A stretch of 64,000 bases of DNA, taken from the NCBI RefSeq assembly GCF_000746205.1, contig NZ_JQKV01000001.1, positions 112,814 to 176,813 of the forward strand, read 5' to 3'. The stretch comes from Halorubrum sp. BV1. Its GTDB lineage: Archaea; Halobacteriota; Halobacteria; Halobacteriales; Haloferacaceae. The translations under genes and the position numbers were made by a program. Of this stretch, positions 24,580-32,743 are shown in pieces (the stretch's first letter is position 1; the number at the start of each line of letters is the position of its first letter). Under the pieces are notes generated by a model, which was not told the origin of the DNA, did not search any database, and saw only the letters and a list, made by a program, of their open reading frames with translations.

Positions 24580-25977
24580 TCAGTAGACGTACTCGCTCTC
24601 GTCGATGCCGACGTAGTTCTTCGCCACGCGGCGCTTGTTCCACTTGTACGACAAAAGCAGCTTCACAGACTCCCAGCCGGAGCGGTACGGCTGTGAGAGC
24701 AGGTCATCTCCTCTCTCTGCCGCGAGCATCGCGTCGGCCGCGCCGATGATCCGGTTCCAGTCGTCCGGATCGTACTCGGCGACCATGTCCGCCATCGTCA
24801 CGTTCCGGACGATCTCGTCGCCGATGGCCTCTTTCCATCGTCGGTTGTACGACCCGAGATCGCCGGCGGCGGCCAGTTCGCCCGCGATCGCGCCGGTGCG
24901 GACCGCGACGTGGTCGCCCCCTTCGTGGAAGGCGGAGGTCGTTCCCATCGCGCCGCCGGCGACGGCGATCCCGGCGTCCGTCGGAGAATCGATTGGACGC
25001 GTCGAGGATATCGGGTACGTCTCCGTACCGTCGCGCTTGCCGGCGTCTTCGACGATCGGAAACGCCTCATCGATGTCGTACTCGTCGCCGTACTGCCACT
25101 CCAGCAATCGCCGGATGTACTCGCCGCCCTGCGGGATCGAGTCGTCGTCGGAGTCGAGCAGCGCGTACGCGTCGCGGTCGAACTCGTCGATGTCCAAGCC
25201 GATCGGCATCGTGAGTCCGATCCGACAGACGTGGTCCGCGTTCGGGAAGATCCACGGGTACGCGGTCTCGCCGGGCATGACGCCCCACCAGAAGACGATG
25301 GCGTCGTTCACCTCCTCGTACACCGCTTCGGGAACCCGGCGGTACTCCTGATACGCGATGTGGTTCGCCGTCCGCGAGGCGAGCCGCTCTGAGGCGGGCG
25401 CGTCGTCGGGCAGGTACTCGTTGAGCACGCGGTTCGTGACCGTGCGCTGGGGACCGTCGGCGAGGACGACGAAGTCGGCTCCGATCGACTCACCGGAGGC
25501 GAGTTCGACGACGTGGCGGGGATGATCGGCGTCGGCAGCGCCGCGATCGACCGACAGATCGGTGTCGACGCCGCGGACGGACACCCCGGCGCGGTACTCG
25601 GCTCCGGCGTCTTCCGCCCGGTCGCGGAGCCAGTCGTCGAACCGCGCGCGGTGGAAGGTGTAGCCGAACCGGTCGTACGAGGAGTCGATTCCGGTCGACG
25701 TGAGCGTCGCGGCCTCGTCGGGACCGCGGAACTCGGCGCGGTTCAGCTCTCGCTGGAGGACGCCGTCGTCGAACTCGTCGGGGTGGATACCCATGATATC
25801 GACCCAGTAATCCAAGATCCCGGCGGCGTCTGTCGAGTCGGGACCGAGTCGGTCCCGATCGTCCCGCGGTACCCCCTTCTCCAAGACGAGGGCATCCGCG
25901 TCGCCGGTCGCGGCGGCGTGCGCTGCGGCGGAGCCTGCCGGCCCGCCCCCCACGATAGCGACGTCTACGCGTTCCAT
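24580..25977 (-). CDS. FAD-dependent geranylgeranyl reductase family protein
   Basis: 465 residues. N-terminal dinucleotide-binding motif VDVAIVGGGPAGSAAAHAAA, the second FAD motif ADFVVLADGPQRTV and the third around GIAVAGGAMGTTSAFHEGG. This is the layout of the geranylgeranyl/digeranylgeranylglycerophospholipid reductase family, which saturates isoprenoid chains of archaeal lipids. The signature YPWIFPNADHVCRIGL-like segment (PWIFP) is also family-typical. Haloarchaea encode several paralogues, so the substrate (lipid, menaquinone side chain or carotenoid) is uncertain. AATTTAATACT about 26 nt upstream is a good TATA box. Confidence 0.85.
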   Translation of the reverse strand: MERVDVAIVGGGPAGSAAAHAAATGDADALVLEKGVPRDDRDRLGPDSTDAAGILDYWVDIMGIHPDEFDDGVLQRELNRAEFRGPDEAATLTSTGIDSSYDRFGYTFHRARFDDWLRDRAEDAGAEYRAGVSVRGVDTDLSVDRGAADADHPRHVVELASGESIGADFVVLADGPQRTVTNRVLNEYLPDDAPASERLASRTANHIAYQEYRRVPEAVYEEVNDAIVFWWGVMPGETAYPWIFPNADHVCRIGLTMPIGLDIDEFDRDAYALLDSDDDSIPQGGEYIRRLLEWQYGDEYDIDEAFPIVEDAGKRDGTETYPISSTRPIDSPTDAGIAVAGGAMGTTSAFHEGGDHVAVRTGAIAGELAAAGDLGSYNRRWKEAIGDEIVRNVTMADMVAEYDPDDWNRIIGAADAMLAAERGDDLLSQPYRSGWESVKLLLSYKWNKRRVAKNYVGIDESEYVY

Positions 25978-26112
25978 ACTCCGTGAGGTTCCCGTCCGAG
26001 TATTAAATTCACGGTCCCGACGCCTCGGACCGATCGTTCATCGTCGTTCGTTACTGGTTAGAGCGCCGGAGAGACACGTTTTAGACGGTCCGGGGTCGCC
26101 GATACGACACAC

Positions 26113-27468
26113 ATGGCACGCGAGACATGGGCGACACGGGCGGGATTCATCCTCGCCGCGGTCGGCAGCGCGGTCGGGCTCGGGAACATCTGGCGGTTCC
26201 CCTTCATCACCGGACAGGAAGGCGGCGGGGCGTTTCTCCTCGTCTACCTGCTGTTCGTCGCGCTGATCGGCCTCCCGGCGATCCTCGTCGAGTTCGTGAT
26301 CGGACGACGCACTGAGCTGAATCCCGTCGGCGCGATCCGCGCCCTCGGCAGCGGCGCGTGGAACCATCTCGGCTGGCTGTTCGTGGCCATCGGCTTCGTC
26401 ATCTTATCGTACTACAGCGTCGTCGCCGGCTGGTTCCTGCGCTACACGCTCATCGGCGTTCTCGACGGCTACGCGATCGCCGATACCGGCGAGGCGCAGG
26501 CGCTTTTCGGCACCGTCGCCACCGGGATCGACACCCTGCTCTTCCACGCCGTGTTCATGGCGCTCGTCATCGGCATCATTGCCGCCGGCGTCCGCCGCGG
26601 CATCGAGATCGGCGTGAAGATCATGGTGCCGGCGATCCTCGTGCTTCTCGTCGGCCTCGCCGCCTACGGCTTCACCCTCGACGCGTCGGCGGCGGCGTAC
26701 AGCTACTACCTCTCGCCGGATTTCGGGTACCTCATCGCCAACTGGACGAGCATCCTCCCGGCCGCGGCCGGGCAGGCCTTCTTCACCCTCTCGCTCGGGA
26801 TGGGCGTGATGATCACCTACGCCTCGTACCTCGGTGAGGACCGAAACCTCGTCGCTGACGCGGGCGTGATCGCGAGCCTCGACACCTTGGTCGCGGTGCT
26901 CGTCGGATTCGTCGTCTTCCCATTCCTCTTTGCGGCCGGTCTCGAACCCGGCTCGGGCGGACCGGGGGGAATCTTCGTGAGCCTCACGACGGCGTTCGCC
27001 GGGATCCCCGGCGGCCGCGTCCTCGGCGTCGTCTTCTTCGGAATGGTCGGAATCGCGGCGCTCTCCTCTGCGATCAGCATCCTCGAAGTGCTCGTCTCCT
27101 ATTTGATCGACGAGCTCGGCGTCTCGCGGGTCCCGGCGTCGGCCGCGCTCGGCGTCGCCGTCTTCCTCCTCGGCGTGCCGGTGACCATCGACCTGATCTT
27201 CCTCGACCTCTTCGATCTGCTCGCCGACGGCGTGCTCCTCGTGTTGGGGTCGCTGCTCCTCGCGCTGTTCGTCGGCTGGGTGGTCCCCGACATCGCTCGC
27301 GAGGAACTCTCGCAGGGGATCGGCGACCTCGGACCCTTCGGCAACGCGTGGATCTGGATCGTCCGCGTCCCGATCGTCGTCGTCGTCGCCGTCTCGCTAT
27401 ACCTCGGGGTCGTCGACTACGTCGAATTCCTCACGGGCGGGTTCGCCGAGTGGCTGGCGGCGCAGTGA
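26113..27468 (+). CDS. Sodium-dependent transporter, NSS/SNF family
   Basis: 451 residues with about 11 membrane helices, as in bacterial MhsT/LeuT relatives. The TM1 sodium/substrate signature WATRAGFILAAVGSAVGLGN followed by IWRFPF is intact; TM3 has the conserved aromatic stretch LSYYSVVAGW, and TM6-8 are complete (AGQAFFTLSLGMGVMITYAS). It imports an amino acid or related amine with Na+, fitting a halophile with a steep sodium gradient. Substrate is not predictable. It is divergent from the flavoprotein gene; CGTTTTAGAC lies about 32 nt before the ATG. Confidence 0.93.
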   Translation: MARETWATRAGFILAAVGSAVGLGNIWRFPFITGQEGGGAFLLVYLLFVALIGLPAILVEFVIGRRTELNPVGAIRALGSGAWNHLGWLFVAIGFVILSYYSVVAGWFLRYTLIGVLDGYAIADTGEAQALFGTVATGIDTLLFHAVFMALVIGIIAAGVRRGIEIGVKIMVPAILVLLVGLAAYGFTLDASAAAYSYYLSPDFGYLIANWTSILPAAAGQAFFTLSLGMGVMITYASYLGEDRNLVADAGVIASLDTLVAVLVGFVVFPFLFAAGLEPGSGGPGGIFVSLTTAFAGIPGGRVLGVVFFGMVGIAALSSAISILEVLVSYLIDELGVSRVPASAALGVAVFLLGVPVTIDLIFLDLFDLLADGVLLVLGSLLLALFVGWVVPDIAREELSQGIGDLGPFGNAWIWIVRVPIVVVVAVSLYLGVVDYVEFLTGGFAEWLAAQ

Positions 27469-27516
27469 GCGACTCGGGACCGGCTGCGAGCGTCTGTGGT
27501 CGCGACCATCGCAGAC

Positions 27517-28386
27517 TCAGCGGGGACGCACCGTCGAGTAATCGGCGATGATCCCGTCGACGCCGACCGACGCGAGCCGAGTGGCCTGATACCAGGTCTC
27601 GACGGTCCAGACGTTCACCGCGCGGTCGTCCGCGTGCGCGACGGAGACGAGGTCGTCGGCGTGACCGAACCGCGCGGCGTCGAAAAACGGCGTCCCCCGA
27701 ACCGCGTCGATCGGCGGGTGAACCGCCTCCGCGTCGCACGCGCGAGCGATCGCGATCCCGTCGCCGATCGACCCCGACAAAAGCGGCGCGACCGGAACCG
27801 AAGACAGCTTTCTGACCGCCGCGAGCGCGCCCTCACAGAACGACGAGAACAGGACGTCGTGTCCGTAGTCGTCGACGACGTCGAGCACGCGCTCGACGAA
27901 CGGCCGCCAGACTGCCGTCCGCTCCGCGAGCGCCTCTCTCTCCAGCTTTTCGCCCGGCCGGAGGTCGCGTCGTCCCGGGTTCTTGAGTTCGACGTTCACG
28001 CCGATGTCCGGAGGGGCGGCGTCGAACACGTCCGCGAGAAGCGGGACGGTCTCGCTGCTCTCCAACACCGTCGCGCTCGTGACCGTCTCTGTGTCGGTCT
28101 CCCAGACGACGCCCGTCGCGTCAGTGAGACCGTCCACCCCGCGGTCACTCCCCGACAGCTCCACGTCGTGAAGGGCGACCACGTCACCGTCGGCCGTGGG
28201 GACGGCGTCGACCTCGATCCAGTCGGCTCGACGGCGGTTCGTTCCGCTCGCCGCGGCCTCGTCCGCCGTCCCGGTCGGTGTAGTCGCGGTCGCCGCTTCG
28301 ACGGCCGCGACGGTGTTCTCCGGATTCTCGCCCGCGAACCCGCGGTGGGCGACGAGCGCCGGCGTCCCGTCGTCGGACCCTCTCAT
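27517..28386 (-). CDS. ugpQ: Glycerophosphodiester phosphodiesterase
   Basis: 289-residue GDPD TIM-barrel enzyme that hydrolyses glycerophosphodiesters to glycerol phosphate and an alcohol. Catalytic motifs: VAHRGFAGENPENTVAA (HR and E), IEVDAVPTADGDVVALHD (E-x-D-x9-H), GVNVELKNPGRR and the C-terminal VNVWTVETWYQATRL. No signal peptide is visible, so it is cytoplasmic. A Thr/Ala-rich insert (about residues 28-45) is present between the first two motifs. The ATG overlaps the stop of a 51-codon gene by 4 nt, in an AIM24-small ORF-GDPD operon. Confidence 0.93.
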   Translation of the reverse strand: MRGSDDGTPALVAHRGFAGENPENTVAAVEAATATTPTGTADEAAASGTNRRRADWIEVDAVPTADGDVVALHDVELSGSDRGVDGLTDATGVVWETDTETVTSATVLESSETVPLLADVFDAAPPDIGVNVELKNPGRRDLRPGEKLEREALAERTAVWRPFVERVLDVVDDYGHDVLFSSFCEGALAAVRKLSSVPVAPLLSGSIGDGIAIARACDAEAVHPPIDAVRGTPFFDAARFGHADDLVSVAHADDRAVNVWTVETWYQATRLASVGVDGIIADYSTVRPR

Positions 28387-28538
28387 AGGACGTCGATCAC
28401 GGCGTCGACGACGACGCCGGCCGCCTCCGTGACGACCGTCTTGGATCGCGTGAGAACGCCGGACGAGTCGTCGTCTGACTCTTGTTTCGGGCCTTCATCG
28501 GCGGTGGAGTCGGGGCCGTTCTCGGCGGCTTTGTCCAT
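28383..28538 (-). CDS. Small acidic protein between AIM24 and GDPD genes
   Basis: A 51-residue product: an acidic N-terminal half (MDKAAENGPDSTADEGPKQE...) and a hydrophobic, amphipathic C-terminal half (VVTEAAGVVVDAVIDVL). It starts 12 nt after the AIM24 stop and ends in an ATGA overlap with the GDPD gene, and its codons end in G or C like its neighbours. That positioning makes it likely to be translated. I recognise no family; it could be a peripheral membrane peptide. Confidence 0.55.
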   Translation of the reverse strand: MDKAAENGPDSTADEGPKQESDDDSSGVLTRSKTVVTEAAGVVVDAVIDVL

Positions 28539-28550
28539 CGTCGCCCGCGT

Positions 28551-29207
28551 TCAGACGTGTTCTTCGTACGGTTGGACGACGACGATCCCGTCGGAGTCGT
28601 CGAACCGCATCTGGTACCGCTCGCCGGACTCCTGGCCGACCATGTCAGAGAGGCTACGGTTTACCTCGACGCTCGGCGAGGTACCGCTCCACGCGACGGT
28701 CGCGCTCGGATCCGTCGCGACCGGGGGTTCCAAGACGATCGGGTCGCCGTGGGTCGTCACCGCGACGTAGCCGGGACCTTGGAGGTAGACGTTGCTGAAG
28801 CCGCCGGCGAACGAGCCGGCGAGGCTGTCTATCGTGCTGATCTCGTACGACAGCGACTCCTCGAACGCGAGCACATCCTCGCCGTTGACCGTGATCGACT
28901 CGTCTGCGTCCAGTTCGAGGACCTGTACCTTCTTGCCGCCGTCGGCGAAGTAGACGTGACCCGCTCCCTCGACCGCCATGATCGGCGTTCCCTCGCCGGT
29001 GGCGGCCTGCTTGAGGAAGCCGGTAATTCCTCCCTCGGCGGAGGCCTTTCCGGTGAACGACACGTCTCCCGTGTACGCTATCATCGATCCGGCCTTCGCC
29101 ATCACGGTGCCGTCGACGTCGACGTCGAGGGTGTAGCTGTTCTCGCGCTGGAAGGGGTCTGCGCTGTCCGTCGGTGCGTTCGCGGCGGTGAACTGATCGA
29201 GATTCAT
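28551..29207 (-). CDS. AIM24 family protein
   Basis: 218 residues, double beta-helix fold related to the mitochondrial AIM24 and bacterial TerD-neighbour proteins. Recognisable blocks: GTVMAKAGSMIAYTGDVSF, the Gly-rich AEGGITGFLKQAATGEGTP, LELDADESITVNGEDVLAFE and GPGYVAVTTHGDP. Biochemical function is unknown; membrane association has been suggested for relatives. It heads a unit with the small protein and GDPD. The 5' flank has no TATA box at leaderless distance; AAATACGAT about 60 nt upstream is a candidate, giving a short leader. Confidence 0.85.
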   Translation of the reverse strand: MNLDQFTAANAPTDSADPFQRENSYTLDVDVDGTVMAKAGSMIAYTGDVSFTGKASAEGGITGFLKQAATGEGTPIMAVEGAGHVYFADGGKKVQVLELDADESITVNGEDVLAFEESLSYEISTIDSLAGSFAGGFSNVYLQGPGYVAVTTHGDPIVLEPPVATDPSATVAWSGTSPSVEVNRSLSDMVGQESGERYQMRFDDSDGIVVVQPYEEHV

Positions 29208-29359
29208 GTGCGGGGACCGACCCGTCTGTGCCGGCTGTGTGCCGTCGGGTTCGGCTGCGTGGTGATTCTCCCGTATCGTATTTCAATGCTGGGCACGGTG
29301 TGGCGACGGTCTCGATGTCTCCGCAGCGCGCGCAGTTCGTCTGTCGAGCACGTCGCCCG

Positions 29360-30025
29360 TCAGTAGACGACGAGCGCGAGGTACAGCTGTCCGATCCCCG
29401 CAAGCACCATCACCGCGCCCGCGACGCGTTTTAGCAGGCCGGCGTGTGCCATCACTCGGGTGGTGTTGCTCACGAGTCCCACTCCCGTCGCGACCGTGGT
29501 CGCGGCCATCAGGACGGCGACGGTGCCGGCGTAGACGCCGACGACGAGCACCGCGGTCTCCGTCGGAAGCGCGATCGCGCGGGCGACGACGCCGAGGAAC
29601 ACCGGTGCGACGCAGCCGGCACCGGCGAGGGCGTACCCCACGCCGAACACGCCGAATCCGAGCACGCCGGCGCGGCGCTTCGGGAGCGGAACGGAGAGCG
29701 ACGGGGCCCGATCGGCGGCCACGAGCAGCCCGAAGACGACGAGAAGCACACCGACGAGCGTCTCGAAGACGGTGATGTTCGAGAGCGTCGAGTACCCGAC
29801 GCGGACGGTGGCACCCGCGAGCAGCGCGAACGTCGCGAGCACACCGGTCGCGGCCGCGATCCCGCGGACCCCCGCTCCGAACACTGACGCGTTCTCGGCG
29901 TCGACGGAGTTCACGTAGAAGCCGACGTATCCCGGCAACAGCGGGTACGCACACGGGGAAAAGAACGTCGCCACGCCGGCCGCCAGCGCGAACGGAACGT
30001 TGGTCGCGATGGAGACGTCCGTCAT
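29360..30025 (-). CDS. ccdA: CcdA-type cytochrome c biogenesis / thiol-disulfide membrane protein
   Basis: 221 residues with six hydrophobic helices. The first helix carries the redox Cys in FFSPCAYPLLPGYVGFYV, and the second Cys is in LAGAGCVAPVFLG, the two thiols that relay electrons across the membrane in CcdA/DsbD. It would reduce the neighbouring extracytoplasmic TlpA-like thioredoxin. The start MTDVSIATNVPFALA was chosen by alignment with the first helix. It is third in a Sco-TlpA-CcdA operon, 16 nt after the TlpA stop region. Confidence 0.9.
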   Translation of the reverse strand: MTDVSIATNVPFALAAGVATFFSPCAYPLLPGYVGFYVNSVDAENASVFGAGVRGIAAATGVLATFALLAGATVRVGYSTLSNITVFETLVGVLLVVFGLLVAADRAPSLSVPLPKRRAGVLGFGVFGVGYALAGAGCVAPVFLGVVARAIALPTETAVLVVGVYAGTVAVLMAATTVATGVGLVSNTTRVMAHAGLLKRVAGAVMVLAGIGQLYLALVVY

Positions 30026-30041
30026 CGGTCGATCCGTCGGT

Positions 30042-30650
30042 TCATCCGTCGAGCGCCCTTTCGATCCCTTTGACGAACTCCTCCGTCGTATGCGTCCCGG
30101 AAGTCGCCCAGCGCACGCGACCCGTCGCGTCAATGGCGCGGGCGCTCGGGTAGCCGTTGATCGAGAGTCTCGCTGCGAGCTCAGCGCTCGTGTCGGCCGC
30201 AACGAGCCAGTCGCCGTCGTGCTCGCGCCACCAGTCGGCGATCGTCTCCTCACTGACTACTTCGCCGACGTTTTCGGTCGTCACCGAAACGAACAGTACT
30301 TCGTTGCCGATCCGATCGTGGGCCTCGGCGAGCGCCGGCATCTGCTCGGCGCAAGGTGGACACCACGTTCCGAAGAAGTCAACGAACGTCGGTGTATCGG
30401 GCGCGGGGAGCGTTACCTCTCCGTCGCGGCTACCGGGTGCCTCGATAGTGTCGATCGTCACCGGCTCGATCGGCTCTTGTGCATTGTCGTCGGTCTCGCT
30501 GCCGTCAGAATCGTTTTCGCCGAGGGTATCGGACTCCCCGCTTGAGGCTCCGCCGCCGAGCGAGTTGGGGACCCCGCCGGTCGCGACTGCACCCGCGCCG
30601 CCGAGCACCCCGACGCTCGCGAGTCCGGCCAACAGGTCTCGTCGCCTCAC
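30042..30650 (-). CDS. TlpA/ResA-like extracytoplasmic thioredoxin-fold protein
   Basis: 202 residues. A twin-Arg-like start (RRRDLLAGLASVGVLGG) gives a Tat-type signal or anchor, then an acidic linker and a thioredoxin fold with the active site TWCPPCAEQMPAL and the cis-Pro region INGYPSARAID. It acts outside the membrane as a thiol reductant, probably for copper-site or haem-protein assembly. The GTG start is supported by a GTGA overlap with the upstream Sco stop and by the signal peptide beginning there. The electrons are likely supplied by the CcdA gene next to it. Confidence 0.88.
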   Translation of the reverse strand: MRRRDLLAGLASVGVLGGAGAVATGGVPNSLGGGASSGESDTLGENDSDGSETDDNAQEPIEPVTIDTIEAPGSRDGEVTLPAPDTPTFVDFFGTWCPPCAEQMPALAEAHDRIGNEVLFVSVTTENVGEVVSEETIADWWREHDGDWLVAADTSAELAARLSINGYPSARAIDATGRVRWATSGTHTTEEFVKGIERALDG

Positions 30651-31339
30651 GCGGTGACCACCCGCTCGACGTCGTCGACGAGCGCCTCGATGTCCGTCTG
30701 CGGACCCCTCGGGTACGCGCGTTCGACGATCCCCTGCTTGTTCGCGAGGAGGATCAGCCCGTAGTGGGGGAACTGGTACTCCAAGCCCTCGTACTGCGAG
30801 TCGATCTTCTCGATCACGAGTCCGAACTTCTCTTTTAGAAGCGTTTGGCCCGCCTCGTAGCTCTCGGGTCGGAGGAAGTGCCAGTTTTCGGCGTCGGCGT
30901 CGACGCCCTGCTGGCCGGCGTACTCGCGGAGCACGTCGGGCGTGTCGCGCTCGGGGTCGAACGTGAGCGCGAGAAGCGCGAGTTCGTCTCCGTACCCGCC
31001 CTCGGCGGCGGCCGCCTGCGCTCTGCGGAGTCGGAGGATGAGCGCCGGGCAGACGCCGTCGGGACAATTGGTGTAAAAGGAGGTCCACAGCACTGCGCGC
31101 TCGCCCTCGTAGTCCGCGACGGTGACGTCCTCGCCGGTGATCGGGTCGGGGACGGTGACGTTCGGCATCTCGTCTCCGTAACTCGGGTGGGAGGCCTCGC
31201 TCAGGTCTTGCTCGGGAGGGCCGAGCACCGTTCCCTCGGCTCCGGAGGACCCGAGCGCTCCGAGACAGCCGGCGGTCGCAGCGCTTGCGGCGACGCCGGC
31301 CGCACCGGCGACCGATCGAATGTAACTGCGGCGATCCAT
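30647..31339 (-). CDS. SCO1/SenC family copper chaperone lipoprotein
   Basis: 230 residues. N-terminus MDRRSYIRSVAGAAGVAAS with a Tat-like Arg pair and a lipobox TAGC, so the mature protein is probably a lipoprotein anchored at Cys24-25. The Sco copper ligands are present as CPDGVCP (CxxxCP) and the distal His in QFPHYGLI. Sco proteins deliver Cu to the CuA site of cytochrome oxidase or act as thiol reductases. It heads the Sco-TlpA-CcdA operon; CATTTACGAG about 27-35 nt upstream is the likely TATA element. Oxidase genes are not in the window. Confidence 0.92.
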   Translation of the reverse strand: MDRRSYIRSVAGAAGVAASAATAGCLGALGSSGAEGTVLGPPEQDLSEASHPSYGDEMPNVTVPDPITGEDVTVADYEGERAVLWTSFYTNCPDGVCPALILRLRRAQAAAAEGGYGDELALLALTFDPERDTPDVLREYAGQQGVDADAENWHFLRPESYEAGQTLLKEKFGLVIEKIDSQYEGLEYQFPHYGLILLANKQGIVERAYPRGPQTDIEALVDDVERVVTA

Positions 31340-31537
31340 TGGGTACGTACAGGTTCGTGGACGCTCGTAAATGAACCTCGCGGCTGATCGCACGCGGTGA
31401 GCACGACCGATTTCGGCGGTCCACGCCTCTCGGTCGTGTCAAACAACGCGTATCGAACGTGACGATCGGCCGCCACAGTCCGTGGTACCGTGACCCTCGC
31501 AAGGGTTATCCCCGAACGGGCAGTACGTTTGTTTGCA

Positions 31538-31744
31538 ATGGCAAACGGTAAGGTTGATTTCTTCAACGACACTGGCGGCTACGGTTTCATCTCGACTGAC
31601 GACGGCGACCTCGACGACGACGAAGACGTGTTCTTCCACATGGAAGACGTCGGCGGCCCGGACCTCGAAGAGGGCCAGGAAGTGGAGTTCGACATCGAGT
31701 CCTCGCCCAAGGGACCCCGAGCGACGAACCTCGTCCGTAACTAA
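31538..31744 (+). CDS. cspA: Cold shock protein (CspA family)
   Basis: A 68-residue single OB-fold protein. RNP1-like NDTGGYGFISTDDG and RNP2-like DEDVFFHMEDV are both present, as is the usual KVDFFN start. It binds single-stranded nucleic acid and acts as an RNA chaperone. The ATG giving MANGKVDFF matches all haloarchaeal CspA proteins; an earlier in-frame GTG is not needed. The single gene stands between the Sco operon and radB. Confidence 0.96.
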   Translation: MANGKVDFFNDTGGYGFISTDDGDLDDDEDVFFHMEDVGGPDLEEGQEVEFDIESSPKGPRATNLVRN

Positions 31745-31919
31745 CTACCGGATCCCGGCGTCGCTCGACGCGATCGGCGACCGATTCCGATTTCTCACGT
31801 ACTCTCCACACGACGAGTGACTTCTGTCGGCTCGCGGCCGCGACGACGCATTCTGTTTCGTCCCCGACAGCATGTGATCGTGTTCCGTCCTCGCCAGCAT
31901 GCGGCCCGCCGCGATCGAC

Positions 31920-31929
31920 CGTTTAAGTA
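31920..31929 (+). promoter_or_regulatory. TATA-like box for radB
   Basis: GTTTAAGTAC is centred about 27 nt before the GTG start at 31952, which supports that start. Confidence 0.45.
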
Positions 31930-31951
31930 CGAGCGCGGTTGAGACTCCGAC

Positions 31952-32659
31952 GTGACCGATCCGATCCCGACCGGCTGCGGCCCGGTCGACGACCTGTTGG
32001 ACGGCGGGTTCGAGCGCGGCGTCGTCACGCAGGTGTACGGACCGCCCGCTGCGGGGAAGACCAACCTCGCGCTCGCGGCCGCGGTCGAGGTCGCGGCCGG
32101 CGGCGACCGCGCGCTCTACGTCGACACCGAGGGGCTCTCGATCGACCGGTTTGAGCAGGTGGCCTCGGGCCGGCTGGACCGTTCGGACACCGACGAGACG
32201 GTCGAGGAGATCGCTTCGCGGGTGATCATCACGGAGGCGTACGACTTCGACGACCAGCGCGAGGCGGTCCGCGACGCGGCGGAGCTCGCACCGGAGGTCG
32301 ACTTGATCGTCGTCGACTCCGCTACCGGCTTCTACCGTCTCGAACGCGCCGACGACGTCGAGACGGGAGACTCGCTCCGAGCGGTGGCGAAACAGGTGAC
32401 ACACCTCCTCTCTCTGGCCCGCAGACACGACTTGGCCGTCGTGATCACGAATCAGGTGTTCAGCGATCCGGACAGCGACCGGGACCGCGCGCTCGGCGGC
32501 AACACGCTCAACCACTGGACAGGTGCGATCGTCCGCGTCGACCGCTTCAGAGGGGGGAACCGCCGGGCGACGCTGGAGAAACACCGGTCGAAGCCCGCCG
32601 GCGAGTCGGCGGCGTTCCAGATCGTGGCCGACGGCCTCGCCGAGGGGACCGACGCCTGA
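31952..32659 (+). CDS. radB: DNA repair and recombination protein RadB
   Basis: 235-residue RecA/RadA paralogue, shorter than RadA because it lacks the N-terminal HhH domain. Walker A is YGPPAAGKTNLAL, Walker B is VDLIVVDSATGF, and the L2-side GGNTLNHWT and C-terminal HRSKPAGE motif are conserved. RadB is an accessory factor for RadA-mediated homologous recombination in euryarchaea. It starts with GTG (VTDPIPTGCGPVDDLLDGG); no other start would preserve the conserved first strand, and the TATA spacing agrees. Confidence 0.96.
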   Translation: MTDPIPTGCGPVDDLLDGGFERGVVTQVYGPPAAGKTNLALAAAVEVAAGGDRALYVDTEGLSIDRFEQVASGRLDRSDTDETVEEIASRVIITEAYDFDDQREAVRDAAELAPEVDLIVVDSATGFYRLERADDVETGDSLRAVAKQVTHLLSLARRHDLAVVITNQVFSDPDSDRDRALGGNTLNHWTGAIVRVDRFRGGNRRATLEKHRSKPAGESAAFQIVADGLAEGTDA

Positions 32660-32710
32660 TCGGCGATTCATACAACTCTGTTGTCATTTTTGTGTTTTCG
32701 TTCGGACGTG

Positions 32711-32719
32711 AAATTTAAC
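32711..32719 (+). promoter_or_regulatory. TATA-like box for the subtilase gene
   Basis: AAATTTAAC about 28 nt before the ATG at 32744. Confidence 0.4.
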
Positions 32720-32743
32720 CTCGCCGCGACCGGCTACTGATCA

